A stretch of DNA of 53,800 nt from JALHMQ01 sp964616395 (GCA_964616395.1 CAZTUT010000002.1:1-53800); one strand, 5' to 3'; shown: positions 1-7,978, numbered from the stretch's first letter. Numbers and translations: made by a program. Notes: generated by a model from the sequence alone, not told the origin.

Positions 1-512
1 GACGCACGTGGCAGTGCGGCACGATGCAGGTCGATTTCTCAATGCCAGGCCGGCTCGGTGCCGAGTACGTGGCCGAGGACAACACCCGCAAGGTGCCGGT
101 GATGCTGCACCGCGCGATGGTCGGCTCGCTGGAGCGCTTCATCGGCATCCTGATCGAAAACCATGCCGGCGCGCTGCCGCCGTGGCTGGCGCCGGTGCAG
201 GTGGCCATCGCCAACATCTCGGAAAGCCAGGCCGGTTACGTCACGCAGGTCGAGCAAGCGCTGAAAAAACAAGGCTTTAGGGTCGAGGCCGATTTGCGCA
301 ACGAGAAGATCACTTATAAGATCCGCGGTCTTGCCTTGCAGAAGCTTCCGTACATCCTCGTGGTGGGCGAAAAGGAGATGCAGGCAGGAACGGTGGCCGT
401 GCGGGCGCGCGGCGGCATTGACCTCGGAGTCATGCCGCTTGCCGACTTTGCGGCGCGACTGTCCGAAGACATCGCGCAGCGTCGGAACGTGGGTGGCACG
501 GCTCAGGTTTGA
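1..512 (+). CDS. thrS: Threonine-tRNA ligase, C-terminal part (5' truncated by window edge)
   Basis: Last ~169 residues of threonyl-tRNA synthetase, which charges tRNA-Thr in the cytoplasm; the first complete codon is at base 3. Visible first is the end of the class II catalytic core with TWQCGTMQVDF (family form GTIQVDF), then the motif 3 region with HRAMVGSLERFIGILIENHAGALP, broken here as HRAMVGSLERF and IENHAGALPPWL. The anticodon-binding domain follows (PVQVAIANIS to the end). The stop at 510-512 lies 21 bases before infC, the usual thrS-infC arrangement. Nothing looks degraded. Identification is secure; only the N-terminal TGS, editing and most catalytic segments lie outside the window. 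Confidence 0.96.
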   Translation, partial: RTWQCGTMQVDFSMPGRLGAEYVAEDNTRKVPVMLHRAMVGSLERFIGILIENHAGALPPWLAPVQVAIANISESQAGYVTQVEQALKKQGFRVEADLRNEKITYKIRGLALQKLPYILVVGEKEMQAGTVAVRARGGIDLGVMPLADFAARLSEDIAQRRNVGGTAQV

Positions 513-533
513 TCAATCCAGGAGGCAGTCACC

Positions 534-1055
534 ATCGCACAGGAACGCTCTCACCGCCTGAACCGCGAGATCGGGGTTCCGGAGGTTCGTCTGGTCGGGC
601 TCGAAGGCGAGCCGCTGGGCATTGTCCGCACCGTCGAGGCACTACGCATGGCTGAGGAAGCCGACGTCGACCTCGTCGAAATTGCTCCCACGGCACAGCC
701 GCCGGTCTGTCGGATGATGGACTACGGCAAGTTCAAGTACCAGGAGCAGAAGAAGGCGCACGAGGCCAAGCTCAAGCAGAAGGTCATCGAGATCAAGGAG
801 GTGAAGTTCCGCCCCGCGACCGACGACCACGACTACGCGACCAAGCTGCGCAAGATGCGCGAGTTCCTCGAAGAGGGCGACAAGGCCAAGGTCACGTTGC
901 GGTTCCGGGGGCGCGAGATGGCGCACCAGGATCTGGGTGTGAAACTTCTGGAGCGCGTGCGTGCCGACGTGGAAGACCTCGCGGTGGTCGAGTCGATGCC
1001 CAGGCTGGAAGGTCGCCAGATGATCATGATGCTGGGGGCCAAGAAGAAGAAGTAA
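534..1055 (+). CDS. infC: Translation initiation factor IF-3, ATC start codon
   Basis: IF-3 (173 aa with this start) binds the 30S subunit, discriminates against non-canonical start codons and prevents premature 50S joining. The frame opens with IAQERSHRLNREIG and contains the family signature VDLVEIAPTAQPPVCRMMDY, ending in a Lys run. The first ATG in frame (648) would remove about 38 conserved N-terminal residues, so I place the start at ATC 534. It has a perfect AGGAGG at 520-525, spaced 8 nt. Rare AUU/AUC starts are characteristic of infC and underlie its autorepression in E. coli. The gene sits between thrS and rpmI. The start codon is inferred from homology and the Shine-Dalgarno site, not proven. 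Confidence 0.95.
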   Translation: MAQERSHRLNREIGVPEVRLVGLEGEPLGIVRTVEALRMAEEADVDLVEIAPTAQPPVCRMMDYGKFKYQEQKKAHEAKLKQKVIEIKEVKFRPATDDHDYATKLRKMREFLEEGDKAKVTLRFRGREMAHQDLGVKLLERVRADVEDLAVVESMPRLEGRQMIMMLGAKKKK

Positions 1056-1093
1056 CCGCGATGCCGTCGATCTGGCGGCCTCGGGTGCAGGGC

Positions 1094-1117
1094 CCGCTTC
1101 CACGCGAGTGGCGGCGG
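1094..1117 (+). promoter_or_regulatory. Structured rpmI leader element with a GCGA tetraloop
   Basis: The 134-bp infC-rpmI interval holds CCAC (1100-1103), loop GCGA (1104-1107) and GTGG (1108-1111). A further CCGC/GCGG pairing (1094-1097 with 1114-1117) lies across a small internal loop. GCGA is a GNRA tetraloop. In E. coli and Bacillus, L20 represses rpmI-rplT by binding the leader RNA. Whether this element does the same is inference. Confidence 0.3.
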
Positions 1118-1189
1118 AAAACAAGTGAAGGCCAGGCCAGAAAGTCCTCCCCCGGAGGCGCCTGCCGACATCCAAGAAAGGGACGGCTC

Positions 1190-1387
1190 ATGCCGAAGAT
1201 GAAGACCAAGAAGAGCGCCGCCAAGCGCTTTTCGATCCGGGCCAGCGGCTCGATCAAGCGGGGACAGGCGTTCAAGCGCCACATCCTCACCAAGAAGACC
1301 ACCAAGAACAAGCGCCACCTGCGCGGTGCGGTCAACCTGCACGAGGCTGATGTCAAGTCCGTGCGCCGCATGATGCCCTACGCGTAA
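1190..1387 (+). CDS. rpmI: 50S ribosomal protein bL35
   Basis: A 65-residue, strongly basic protein beginning MPKMKTKKSAAKRFS and ending VRRMMPYA, the standard length and composition of bL35, a late-assembling component of the large subunit. Upstream in-frame codons back to 1061 are not conserved. The start at 1190 is preceded by an AAAGGGA Shine-Dalgarno stretch at about 1178-1183. rplT follows after 12 bases, so the two are cotranscribed with infC or from an internal promoter. Identification is secure. Confidence 0.97.
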   Translation: MPKMKTKKSAAKRFSIRASGSIKRGQAFKRHILTKKTTKNKRHLRGAVNLHEADVKSVRRMMPYA

Positions 1388-1399
1388 GGAGGAACGACC

Positions 1400-1762
1400 A
1401 TGCCCCGAGTCAAACGTGGTGTAACCGCGCGCGCGCGGCACAAGAAGGTCCTGGCCAAGGCCAAGGGTTTTACGCAGCGGCGCAATAACGTCTTCCGCAT
1501 CGCCAAGGAAGCGGTGATGAAGGCGGGGCAGTACGCGTATCGCGACCGCCGCGCCAAGAAGCGCACCTTCCGCTCGCTGTGGATCGCCCGTATCAACGCC
1601 GCGGTGCGCGAGCACGACCTGTCGTACAGCGTGTTCGTCAACGGCCTGAAGAAGGCTGCCATCGACATCGACCGCAAGGTGCTGGCCGACATGGCTGTGC
1701 TCGACAAGCCGGGTTTTGCGGCCGTTGTCGACAAGGTCAAGGCCAGCCTGGCGTCCGCGTAA
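1400..1762 (+). CDS. rplT: 50S ribosomal protein bL20
   Basis: A 120-residue basic protein starting MPRVKRGVTARARHKKVL, with KGFTQRRNNVFR in the N-terminal extension, the classic bL20 pattern. bL20 is an early 23S rRNA-binding assembly protein and, in well-studied bacteria, the translational repressor of its own operon. AAGGAGG at 1386-1392 is a strong ribosome binding site. Its stop codon lies only 5 bases before the first arm of the rplT-pheS attenuator-like structure, so ribosomes terminating here would cover that arm (see the entry at 1768). Confidence 0.97.
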   Translation: MPRVKRGVTARARHKKVLAKAKGFTQRRNNVFRIAKEAVMKAGQYAYRDRRAKKRTFRSLWIARINAAVREHDLSYSVFVNGLKKAAIDIDRKVLADMAVLDKPGFAAVVDKVKASLASA

Positions 1763-1767
1763 GCACG

Positions 1768-1840
1768 GCCGGGGCCGAGCCCCGGCGGTGACCAAGAAGT
1801 CTCTCCGGGGCCTGGCTCTTCGCCAGGCCCTTTCTTTTTT
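1768..1840 (+). promoter_or_regulatory. Attenuator-like leader between rplT and pheS, ending in an intrinsic terminator
   Basis: Four segments are visible. Segment 1 is CCGGGGC (1769-1775), segment 2 GCCCCGG (1779-1785), segment 3 CCGGGGC (1805-1811) and segment 4 GCCAGGCC (1822-1829). Segments 1 and 2 form an 8-bp hairpin with a 3-nt loop. Segment 3 runs into GGCCTGGC (1809-1816), which pairs perfectly with segment 4; a TTTCTTTTTT tract (1831-1840) follows, giving a standard intrinsic terminator. Segment 2 can pair equally well with segment 3, which would disrupt the terminator. This 1:2, 2:3, 3:4 logic is that of a transcription attenuator. The E. coli pheST operon is known to be attenuated in its leader. 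I see no Phe-rich leader peptide here. Confidence 0.65.
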
Positions 1841-1869
1841 CGATCTGCTTTCGATCACTTCCAACCGCG

Positions 1870-2895
1870 GTGTCCAACGTGACCGATCTCGACCACCTGG
1901 TTCAAAGCGCGCGGGCGGCCTTTGCCGCCGTCGATCAGCCGGCGGCGCTGGAAAACGAGAAGGCCCGCTTTCTCGGCAAGACCGGCAGCGTGACCGAGCT
2001 GCTCAAGGGCCTGGCACGGCTGGCGCCCGAGGAGAAGCGCGCGCAGGGCGCGCGAATCAATCAGGCCAAGGAAGCGATCGAGCAGGCGCTGACCGAGCGG
2101 CGCGCGCAACTGGCCGCCGCCGAGCTCGATGCGCGCCTGGCGCAGGAGGCGATCGATGTCACGCTGCCTGGCCGCGCGTGCAGCGCCGGCGGCGTGCATC
2201 CGGTGATCCGCACCTGGATGCGGGTCGAGCAGATCTTCGCCTCGATCGGCTTCGAGGTCGCCGACGGACCGGAGATCGAGAACGACTGGTTCAACTTCAC
2301 CGCGCTGAACAATCCCGAGAACCATCCGGCACGTTCGATGCAGGACACGTTCTACGTCGATGCCCGCGATGCGGACGGCAAGCTGCTGATGCTACGCACC
2401 CACACCTCGCCGATGCAGGTGCGTTATGCGAGCACGCATCAGCCGCCGATCAAGGTGATCGCGCCGGGGCGTACCTACCGCGTCGACTCCGACGCGACCC
2501 ACTCGCCGATGTTCCATCAGGTCGAGGGTCTGTGGATCGACGAGGGCGTCAGCTTCGCCGACCTGAAGGGCGTTTACACCGACTTCCTGCGCCGCTTCTT
2601 CGAGAGCGACGACCTGCAGGTTCGCTTCCGGCCCAGCTTCTTCCCGTTCACCGAGCCGTCGGCCGAGATCGACATGATGTTCACCAGCGGCCCCAACAAG
2701 GGGCGCTGGCTCGAGGTGTCGGGTGCCGGCCAGGTCCACCCGACCGTGGTGCGCAACTTCGGCCTCGACCCGGAGCGCTACACCGGCTTCGCGTTCGGCT
2801 CCGGGCTGGATCGGCTGACGATGCTGCGCTACGGCGTGGACGACCTGCGCCTGTTCTTCGAGGGTGACGTGCGCTTCCTGCGCCAGTTCAACTAG
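1870..2895 (+). CDS. pheS: Phenylalanine-tRNA ligase alpha subunit
   Basis: The 341-residue catalytic subunit of the alpha2-beta2 phenylalanyl-tRNA synthetase. An N-terminal coiled-coil tRNA-contact region (residues ~1-85) precedes the class II core, with HPVIRTWMRVEQIF, the motif 2 region TYRVDSDATHSPMFHQVEG, and the motif 3-like GFAFGSGLDRLTMLRYG near the C terminus. No ATG lies near the expected N terminus: the options are GTG 1870 (used) or GTG 1879, which gives MTDLDHLVQS and matches family length about as well. No strong Shine-Dalgarno site precedes either. It follows the attenuator-like leader and lies 34 bp before pheT, with which it must be coexpressed. Confidence 0.96.
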   Translation: MSNVTDLDHLVQSARAAFAAVDQPAALENEKARFLGKTGSVTELLKGLARLAPEEKRAQGARINQAKEAIEQALTERRAQLAAAELDARLAQEAIDVTLPGRACSAGGVHPVIRTWMRVEQIFASIGFEVADGPEIENDWFNFTALNNPENHPARSMQDTFYVDARDADGKLLMLRTHTSPMQVRYASTHQPPIKVIAPGRTYRVDSDATHSPMFHQVEGLWIDEGVSFADLKGVYTDFLRRFFESDDLQVRFRPSFFPFTEPSAEIDMMFTSGPNKGRWLEVSGAGQVHPTVVRNFGLDPERYTGFAFGSGLDRLTMLRYGVDDLRLFFEGDVRFLRQFN

Positions 2896-2929
2896 CACGG
2901 CGGCCTGCGACACGCCTGGAGCAACAGCG

Positions 2930-5383
2930 ATGCAATTTTCCGAACAGTGGCTGCGTGCCTACGTGAACCCGCCGATCGGCAGCGACGAACTGGCGGCGCG
3001 GCTGACGATGTCCGGCCTGGAAGTCGAGGAGGCGGCGCCGATCGCACCGCCCTTCAGCGGCGTGGTGGTCGCGCATGTGCGCAGCGTGTCGCGGCATCCG
3101 AATGCCGACAAGCTGACCGTGTGCGAAGTCGATGACGGCAGCGGCACGCTGCGCCAGATCGTCTGCGGCGCGCCCAATGTGGCGGCGGGGATCCGTGTGC
3201 CCTGCGCGCGCATCGGCGCGGTGCTGCCGGGCGACTTCCGGATCAAGGAAGCGCGGATGCGCGGCGTGGAGTCGCAGGGCATGCTGTGCTCGGCGCGCGA
3301 ACTGGGGCTGTCCGAGGACCACAGCGGCCTGCTGGTGCTGCCCGACGACGCGCCGGTCGGTGCCGACATCCGCGACTTCCTGTCGCTCGATGATCGCCGC
3401 TTCACGATCAAGCTGACCCCGAACCGCGGTGACTGCCTGAGCCTGGCGGGCGTGGCGCGCGAGGTCGCGGCCATCACCGGCGCACCGCTGTGCCTGCCGC
3501 GCATCGAGCCGGTGGCGGCGACGACGGAGGACCGCTTGCAGGTCAACGTGCGTGCGGCCGACCTGTGCGGCCGTTTCTCCGGACGCGTGGTGCGCGGCCT
3601 GAACGCGCGGGCGGCCACGCCGGCGTGGATGAAGCAGCGCCTCGAGCGCAGCGGCCAGCGCTCGATCTCGGCGCTGGTGGACATCTCCAATTACGTGATG
3701 CTGGAGCTGGGCCGGCCGTCGCACGTGTTCGACCTGGCCAAGGTCACCGGCGCGCTCGACGTGCGCTGGGGCAGGGCGGGCGAGACGGTGGAACTGCTCA
3801 ATGGCCAGACCGTGACCGTGGACGACTGGGTCGGCGTGATTGCCGACGAGCGCGGTATCGAGGCGCTCGCCGGCGTGATGGGCGGCGAGCACACCGCGGT
3901 CACGCTCGACACGACCGACGTCTATCTGGAGGCGGCGTTCTGGTGGCCGCAGTCGATCCAGGGTCGGGCGCGCCGCTTCAACTTCTCGACCGATGCCGCG
4001 CACCGGTTCGAGCGCGGCGTGGACTTCGCCACCACCGCCGACCACATCGAGTACCTGACGCGGCTGATCGTTGATATCTGCGGCACGCCGCAGACGCGGA
4101 TCGGCCCGGTCGACGATCAGGTACTGCAATTGCCGGAGCGCCCGCCGGTCACGCTGCGCGCGGATCGTTGCCGCCGCATCATCGGCATCGACATCGGCGA
4201 TGACGAGATCGCCGCGGTGTTCCGTCGGCTCGGGCTGCCATTCACGCAGGAGGCCGGCCGCTTCGTGGTCACGCCGCCGTCGCACCGCTTCGACATCGAG
4301 ATCGAGGAAGACCTGATCGAGGAGGTGGCGCGGCTGCATGGCTTCGAGCGCATCCCGGCGCTGCCGCCGCAGGCGCGCGCGGCGATGCACGCGCCGCGCG
4401 AGTCGCAGCGGCCGCTGCATGCGCTGCGGCTGGCGATGGCCAGCGCCGGCTTCCAGGAGCTGATCAACTACAGCTTCGTCGAGGAAGCGTGGGAGCGCGA
4501 CTTTGCCGGAAACAGCGCGCCGCTGCGCCTGCTCAATCCGATCGCCAGCCACCTGGCGGTGATGCGCTCGACGCTGATCGGCAGCCTGGTCGCCGCGCTG
4601 CGCTTCAACCTGAACCGCAAGGCGTCGCGGGTTCGCGTGTTCGAACTCGGGCGTGTGTTCATCCCGGACGCCGCGGCCCAGGCCGGTCCGCTGGCGGTCG
4701 AGGGCATTCGCCAGCCGCAGCGTCTGGCTGCACTCGCGTATGGCGCCGCCGACGACGAGCAGTGGGGCGTGGCCGAGCGACCGGTCGACTTCTTCGATAT
4801 CAAGGGCGAGGTCGAACGGCTGCTGGCGGGTCGCGGCAGCCTGCGATTCGTCGCCGACAGCCACCCGGCGCTGCATCCGGGCCGAAGCGCGCGCGTGATG
4901 ATCGGCGAGCAGCAGGCTGGCTGGGTCGGAGAACTGCATCCGGCGCTACAGCAGCGCTATGAGCTTCCCCGCGCGCCGGTGCTGTTCGAACTCGACGCCG
5001 ACCTGTTGCGCGACCAGCCGATTCCGCATGCGACACCGGTGCCGCGGTTCCCGGCCGTGCAGCGCGATCTGGCGCTGTGGTTTGCAGAGAGCATCTCGCT
5101 GCAGCAGATCGAAGACGCGGTGGCGGCGATCCGCCGCACCGACGCGCGCCTGACCACGCTGCGCGAGTTCCGCCTGTTCGACCTCTACCGTCCTGCCGCG
5201 CAAGTCTCAAGCAAAGTCGCTGAAAAGGCGGATAACACCTTGTTATTTAAAGAAAAGAGCCTTGCATTCCGGATTCACCTGCAAGATACTGACCGGACCT
5301 TGAGCGATGCCGACGCCGATGCCTCGGTGGCGGCGATCGTTGAGGAACTCGGGCACCGTTTTGGTGCCCGCCTGCGACAGTGA
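2930..5383 (+). CDS. pheT: Phenylalanine-tRNA ligase beta subunit
   Basis: A protein of 817 residues, the usual length for the bacterial beta subunit, which binds tRNA-Phe and edits mischarged Tyr. It starts MQFSEQWLRAYVNPPIGSDE at ATG 2930, with GGAG at 2918-2921 upstream; in-frame codons before it belong to the pheS overlap region. In order: an EMAP-like tRNA-binding domain (residues ~39-150, VRSVSRHPNADKLTVCEVD), the B3/B4 editing region, B5, the catalytic-like core, and a C-terminal ferredoxin-fold anticodon-binding domain (from ~PVPRFPAVQRDLAL). A short AT-richer patch near 5220-5270 lies within the frame and does not interrupt it. ihfA follows after 5 bp. Confidence 0.97.
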   Translation: MQFSEQWLRAYVNPPIGSDELAARLTMSGLEVEEAAPIAPPFSGVVVAHVRSVSRHPNADKLTVCEVDDGSGTLRQIVCGAPNVAAGIRVPCARIGAVLPGDFRIKEARMRGVESQGMLCSARELGLSEDHSGLLVLPDDAPVGADIRDFLSLDDRRFTIKLTPNRGDCLSLAGVAREVAAITGAPLCLPRIEPVAATTEDRLQVNVRAADLCGRFSGRVVRGLNARAATPAWMKQRLERSGQRSISALVDISNYVMLELGRPSHVFDLAKVTGALDVRWGRAGETVELLNGQTVTVDDWVGVIADERGIEALAGVMGGEHTAVTLDTTDVYLEAAFWWPQSIQGRARRFNFSTDAAHRFERGVDFATTADHIEYLTRLIVDICGTPQTRIGPVDDQVLQLPERPPVTLRADRCRRIIGIDIGDDEIAAVFRRLGLPFTQEAGRFVVTPPSHRFDIEIEEDLIEEVARLHGFERIPALPPQARAAMHAPRESQRPLHALRLAMASAGFQELINYSFVEEAWERDFAGNSAPLRLLNPIASHLAVMRSTLIGSLVAALRFNLNRKASRVRVFELGRVFIPDAAAQAGPLAVEGIRQPQRLAALAYGAADDEQWGVAERPVDFFDIKGEVERLLAGRGSLRFVADSHPALHPGRSARVMIGEQQAGWVGELHPALQQRYELPRAPVLFELDADLLRDQPIPHATPVPRFPAVQRDLALWFAESISLQQIEDAVAAIRRTDARLTTLREFRLFDLYRPAAQVSSKVAEKADNTLLFKEKSLAFRIHLQDTDRTLSDADADASVAAIVEELGHRFGARLRQ

Positions 5384-5388
5384 TTTTC

Positions 5389-5760
5389 ATGGCCACCGAT
5401 TCACGCACGCCTGCCTTCCGGTTTCCCGATCTGCCTGGCACGTCCCAGGCCGGTCGGCCGGGTGACAGCCGCACCATGACCAAGGCCGAACTGGCCGAGG
5501 TCCTGTTCGACCGGCTCGGGCTGAACAAGCGCGAGGCGAAGGATATGGTCGATGGCTTCTTCGACGAGATCCGCGCCGCGCTCGAACGCGGCGAGGCGGT
5601 CAAGCTCTCGGGTTTTGGCAACTTCCAGTTGCGCGACAAGCCGCAGCGGCCGGGGCGCAATCCCAAGACCGGCGAGGAAATCGCAATCACCGCGCGCCGG
5701 GTGGTGACGTTTCACGCCAGCCAGAAGCTGAAGGCTGCCGTGAGCGACTCCGACAGCTGA
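5389..5760 (+). CDS. ihfA: Integration host factor subunit alpha
   Basis: IHF-alpha, which with IHF-beta bends DNA sharply at specific sites for transcription, replication and recombination. The core from MTKAELAEVLFDRLGLNKRE to VVTFHASQKLK matches the HU/IHF fold, including the DNA-inserting loop RDKPQRPGRNPKTGEE. This start gives 123 aa with a ~29-residue N-terminal extension, as many Burkholderiales have; ATG 5476 would give a 94-aa protein closer to the E. coli length. Neither has a strong ribosome binding site, and GTG 5380, overlapping the pheT stop, is a third option. It follows pheT as in E. coli, suggesting cotranscription. Confidence 0.94.
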   Translation: MATDSRTPAFRFPDLPGTSQAGRPGDSRTMTKAELAEVLFDRLGLNKREAKDMVDGFFDEIRAALERGEAVKLSGFGNFQLRDKPQRPGRNPKTGEEIAITARRVVTFHASQKLKAAVSDSDS

Positions 5761-5798
5761 GACGCAGGCCGCGTTGCCGCCGGGCCGTTCCCGTTGCC

Positions 5799-6269
5799 AT
5801 GTCCACGCCGCTTGCCAGTACGTCGAAGCCCTTGCCGCCGATTCCGGCCAAGCGCTATTTCACGATCGGTGAGGTGAGCGACCTGTGCGGCGTCAAGCCG
5901 CATGTTCTTCGCTACTGGGAGCAGGAGTTCACGCAACTGCGGCCCATCAAGCGGCGCGGCAACCGTCGTTACTACCAGCATCATGAAGTGCTGCTGGTGC
6001 GTCGTATCCGGGAACTGCTGTACGAGCAGGGCTTCACCATCAGCGGCGCCCGTAACCGGCTGGATGAGTCCGGCCGGCGTCGCGGTGGTCGCGGCAACCG
6101 GGTGATCGACCCGGCCAGTCTGTCCGAGGTCGCCGAGCAGTTTGCCTCGATGGCTGACAACGCTGGGTCAGACCCCGCCGTGCTGCCACCGGCGGTGTCG
6201 GTCGATGCAGATGCGTTGCGCAGCGAACTGCTGGCCATCCGCAAACTGCTCGCGGGGCCGACGGACTGA
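5799..6269 (+). CDS. MerR-family transcriptional regulator
   Basis: A 156-residue protein with a MerR winged helix-turn-helix at residues ~18-88: YFTIGEVSDLCGVKPHVLRY followed by WEQEFTQLRPIKRRGNRRYY. The rest lacks the metal-binding cysteines of MerR/CueR-type sensors and a multidrug-binding domain. This short regulator next to ihfA is conserved across beta- and gammaproteobacteria, but its target and ligand are generally unknown. It is 38 bp downstream of ihfA and probably cotranscribed. The family call is firm; the function is not. Confidence 0.9.
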   Translation: MSTPLASTSKPLPPIPAKRYFTIGEVSDLCGVKPHVLRYWEQEFTQLRPIKRRGNRRYYQHHEVLLVRRIRELLYEQGFTISGARNRLDESGRRRGGRGNRVIDPASLSEVAEQFASMADNAGSDPAVLPPAVSVDADALRSELLAIRKLLAGPTD

Positions 6270-6370
6270 TGGCCCTTACGTCGCAACCAGGCGCCGTCGC
6301 GTTGGTTGCTGCGCCCAACACGGTGCGGCCGTGCGATGCGTGAGTGCCGATGATCCGCAGGCGGGCCGTG

Positions 6371-6376
6371 TACAAT
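6371..6376 (+). promoter_or_regulatory. Likely -10 element for tRNA-Pro
   Basis: TACAAT (one mismatch to the sigma-70 consensus) ends 9 nt before the tRNA 5' end, the right place for a start just upstream of the tRNA. At 17-bp spacing the -35 hexamer is poor (CGATGA), so the call rests on the -10 and position. Confidence 0.45.
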
Positions 6377-6383
6377 TCGTCGC

Positions 6384-6462
<79 letters not shown>

Positions 6463-6474
6463 ATGACCGACACG

Positions 6475-6510
6475 AAGGGGTTAGCCGCCAAGCTAACCCC
6501 TTTCGTTTTT
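6475..6510 (+). terminator. Intrinsic terminator after tRNA-Pro
   Basis: AAGGGGTTAGC (6475-6485) pairs with GCTAACCCCTT (6492-6502) across a 6-nt loop and is followed by a T-rich tail (TCGTTTTT). It separates the tRNA from surE. Confidence 0.85.
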
Positions 6511-6527
6511 CAGCTTGGGGATGTGTC

Positions 6528-7280
6528 TTGCGAATCCTCGTTTCCAACGACGACGGCTATCTGGCCCCCGGCCTGCAGGCGCTGGTCGACGTGGCGCGCC
6601 GCTTCGGCGACGTCACCGTGGTCGCGCCCGAGCAGAACCACAGCGGCGCCAGCAACTCGCTCACGCTGGCACGGCCGCTCAGCGTCAGCCAGGCCGCTAA
6701 CGGCTTCTACTTCATCAATGGCACGCCGACCGACTGCGTGCACATTGCGCTGACCGGACTGCTCGACCCGCTCCCCGATCTGGTGCTCTCCGGCATCAAC
6801 AACGGCCAGAACATGGGCGACGACACGCTGTACTCCGGTACCGTCGCGGCGGCGATGGAAGGGCACCTGTTCGGCATCCCGTCGATCGCCTTTTCACTGG
6901 TGGACAAGGGCTGGGCACATCTCGATGGCGCAGCGCACTGGGCTGGTCTGCTGTTGCAACGTTATCTTGAAGCGCCGCTGCCGCGCTCGCTGCTGCTGAA
7001 CGTCAATCTGCCGAACCGCGCTGCGGCTGACGTGCCGGGCTGGGTCGCTACCCGGCTCGGCAAGCGGCATCCGTCGGAGCCAGTGATCCGTGCCGAAAAT
7101 CCGCGCGGCGAGCCGATCTACTGGATTGGCGCAGCCGGCGGCGCGCGCGATGCCGGGCCGGGCACCGATTTTCATGCGACGGCGGAGGGCTGGGTATCGG
7201 TCACGCCGCTGAACATCGACCTGACCCACACCGGGCAATTGCCACAGATCCGCACCTGGCTTGGAGGCGGCGCCGGATGA
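6528..7280 (+). CDS. surE: 5'/3'-nucleotidase SurE
   Basis: SurE hydrolyses 5'- and 3'-nucleoside monophosphates and contributes to stationary-phase survival. The start is TTG 6528 (LRILVSNDDGY), preceded by GGGGA at 6517-6521, giving 250 aa, the family length; the nearby ATG at 6521 is out of frame and earlier in-frame codons run back through the tRNA. The metal-binding motif SNDDGY is at residues ~5-10. Further family blocks are FINGTPTDCV, LSGINNGQNMGDDTLYSGT and the C-terminal region ending TDFHATAEGWVSVTPLNIDLT, broken here as TDFHATAEGWVS and VTPLNIDLT. It overlaps pcm by 4 bp (ATGA), so translation is coupled. surE-pcm-nlpD-rpoS is a classical stationary-phase cluster. Confidence 0.96.
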   Translation: MRILVSNDDGYLAPGLQALVDVARRFGDVTVVAPEQNHSGASNSLTLARPLSVSQAANGFYFINGTPTDCVHIALTGLLDPLPDLVLSGINNGQNMGDDTLYSGTVAAAMEGHLFGIPSIAFSLVDKGWAHLDGAAHWAGLLLQRYLEAPLPRSLLLNVNLPNRAAADVPGWVATRLGKRHPSEPVIRAENPRGEPIYWIGAAGGARDAGPGTDFHATAEGWVSVTPLNIDLTHTGQLPQIRTWLGGGAG

Positions 7281-7978
7281 GCGTGTCGGGCCACCCCAAG
7301 GGCAGCCCGGCGAGCGAACGGCTCGCAAACGTCGGTCTTGCCTCGGAGCGGGTACGTGCGCGCATGGTCGAGCGGGTTCGCGATCTCGGCGTGCGAGACC
7401 CGCGTGTGCTCGATGCGTTGTCTGCTGTGCCGCGCCATGCGTTCCTTGATCCGGCGCTCGCCAGTCGCGCGTACGAGGACAGCGCGCTTCCGATCGGACA
7501 CGGACAGACGATTTCCCAACCCTACATCGTGGCGCGCACCGCTGAACTGGCGCTGGCGGGCTGCGCGGATCCCAAGTCGGCCAAGGTGCTGGAAATCGGC
7601 ACTGGCTGCGGTTACGCAGCGGCCGTACTGGCGCGGATCTTCGGCAGTGTGATTTCGGTCGAGCGCGTGCGTGCGCTCCACGAACTGGCACGCAGCAACC
7701 TGCGACCGCTGCGCGTATCCAATCTGCGACTGGTGTTCGGCGACGGCACGCTCGGTGTGCCTGCAGAGGCGCCCTTCGATGCGATCGTTGCCGCGGCGGC
7801 GGGTGAACTTCTGCCGCCCGCGTGGGTCGATCAGCTCAAGCCAGGGGGCCGCATCGCTGCCCCCCTGGGTGGTGACGCGCAGAAGATGACCGTGGTGACC
7901 CGGGATGCCAACGGCCGCGTCAGTCGGCGCACGACCGAGGCGGTACGCTTCGTGCCGCTGAAGGGAGGCACTGCGTGA
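7277..7978 (+). CDS. pcm: Protein-L-isoaspartate O-methyltransferase
   Basis: A 233-residue SAM-dependent methyltransferase that repairs isoaspartyl residues in aged proteins. Family landmarks are VPRHAFLDPALASRAYEDSA, LPIGHGQTISQPYIVA (substrate-binding Ser/Thr loop), the SAM motif VLEIGTGCGYAAAVLARI and the strand-4 region FDAIVAAAAGELLP. Its start overlaps the surE stop (ATGA), and a GTG-initiated frame for the next gene overlaps its own stop, but nlpD more likely starts at 8008. It is complete and intact. Confidence 0.96.
   Translation: MSVSGHPKGSPASERLANVGLASERVRARMVERVRDLGVRDPRVLDALSAVPRHAFLDPALASRAYEDSALPIGHGQTISQPYIVARTAELALAGCADPKSAKVLEIGTGCGYAAAVLARIFGSVISVERVRALHELARSNLRPLRVSNLRLVFGDGTLGVPAEAPFDAIVAAAAGELLPPAWVDQLKPGGRIAAPLGGDAQKMTVVTRDANGRVSRRTTEAVRFVPLKGGTA

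Noticed and set aside
1716..2867. Plus-strand frame overlapping rplT end and pheS, including FF codons near the terminator, as a Phe leader peptide
   Set aside because: The Phe codons are just the terminator T-tract, and the frame runs on through pheS with shadow composition; no short peptide with its own stop before pheS was found.
2888..4939. Minus-strand open frame of 683 codons opposite pheT
   Set aside because: A complementary shadow of pheT codon bias, with no motif and no ribosome binding site.
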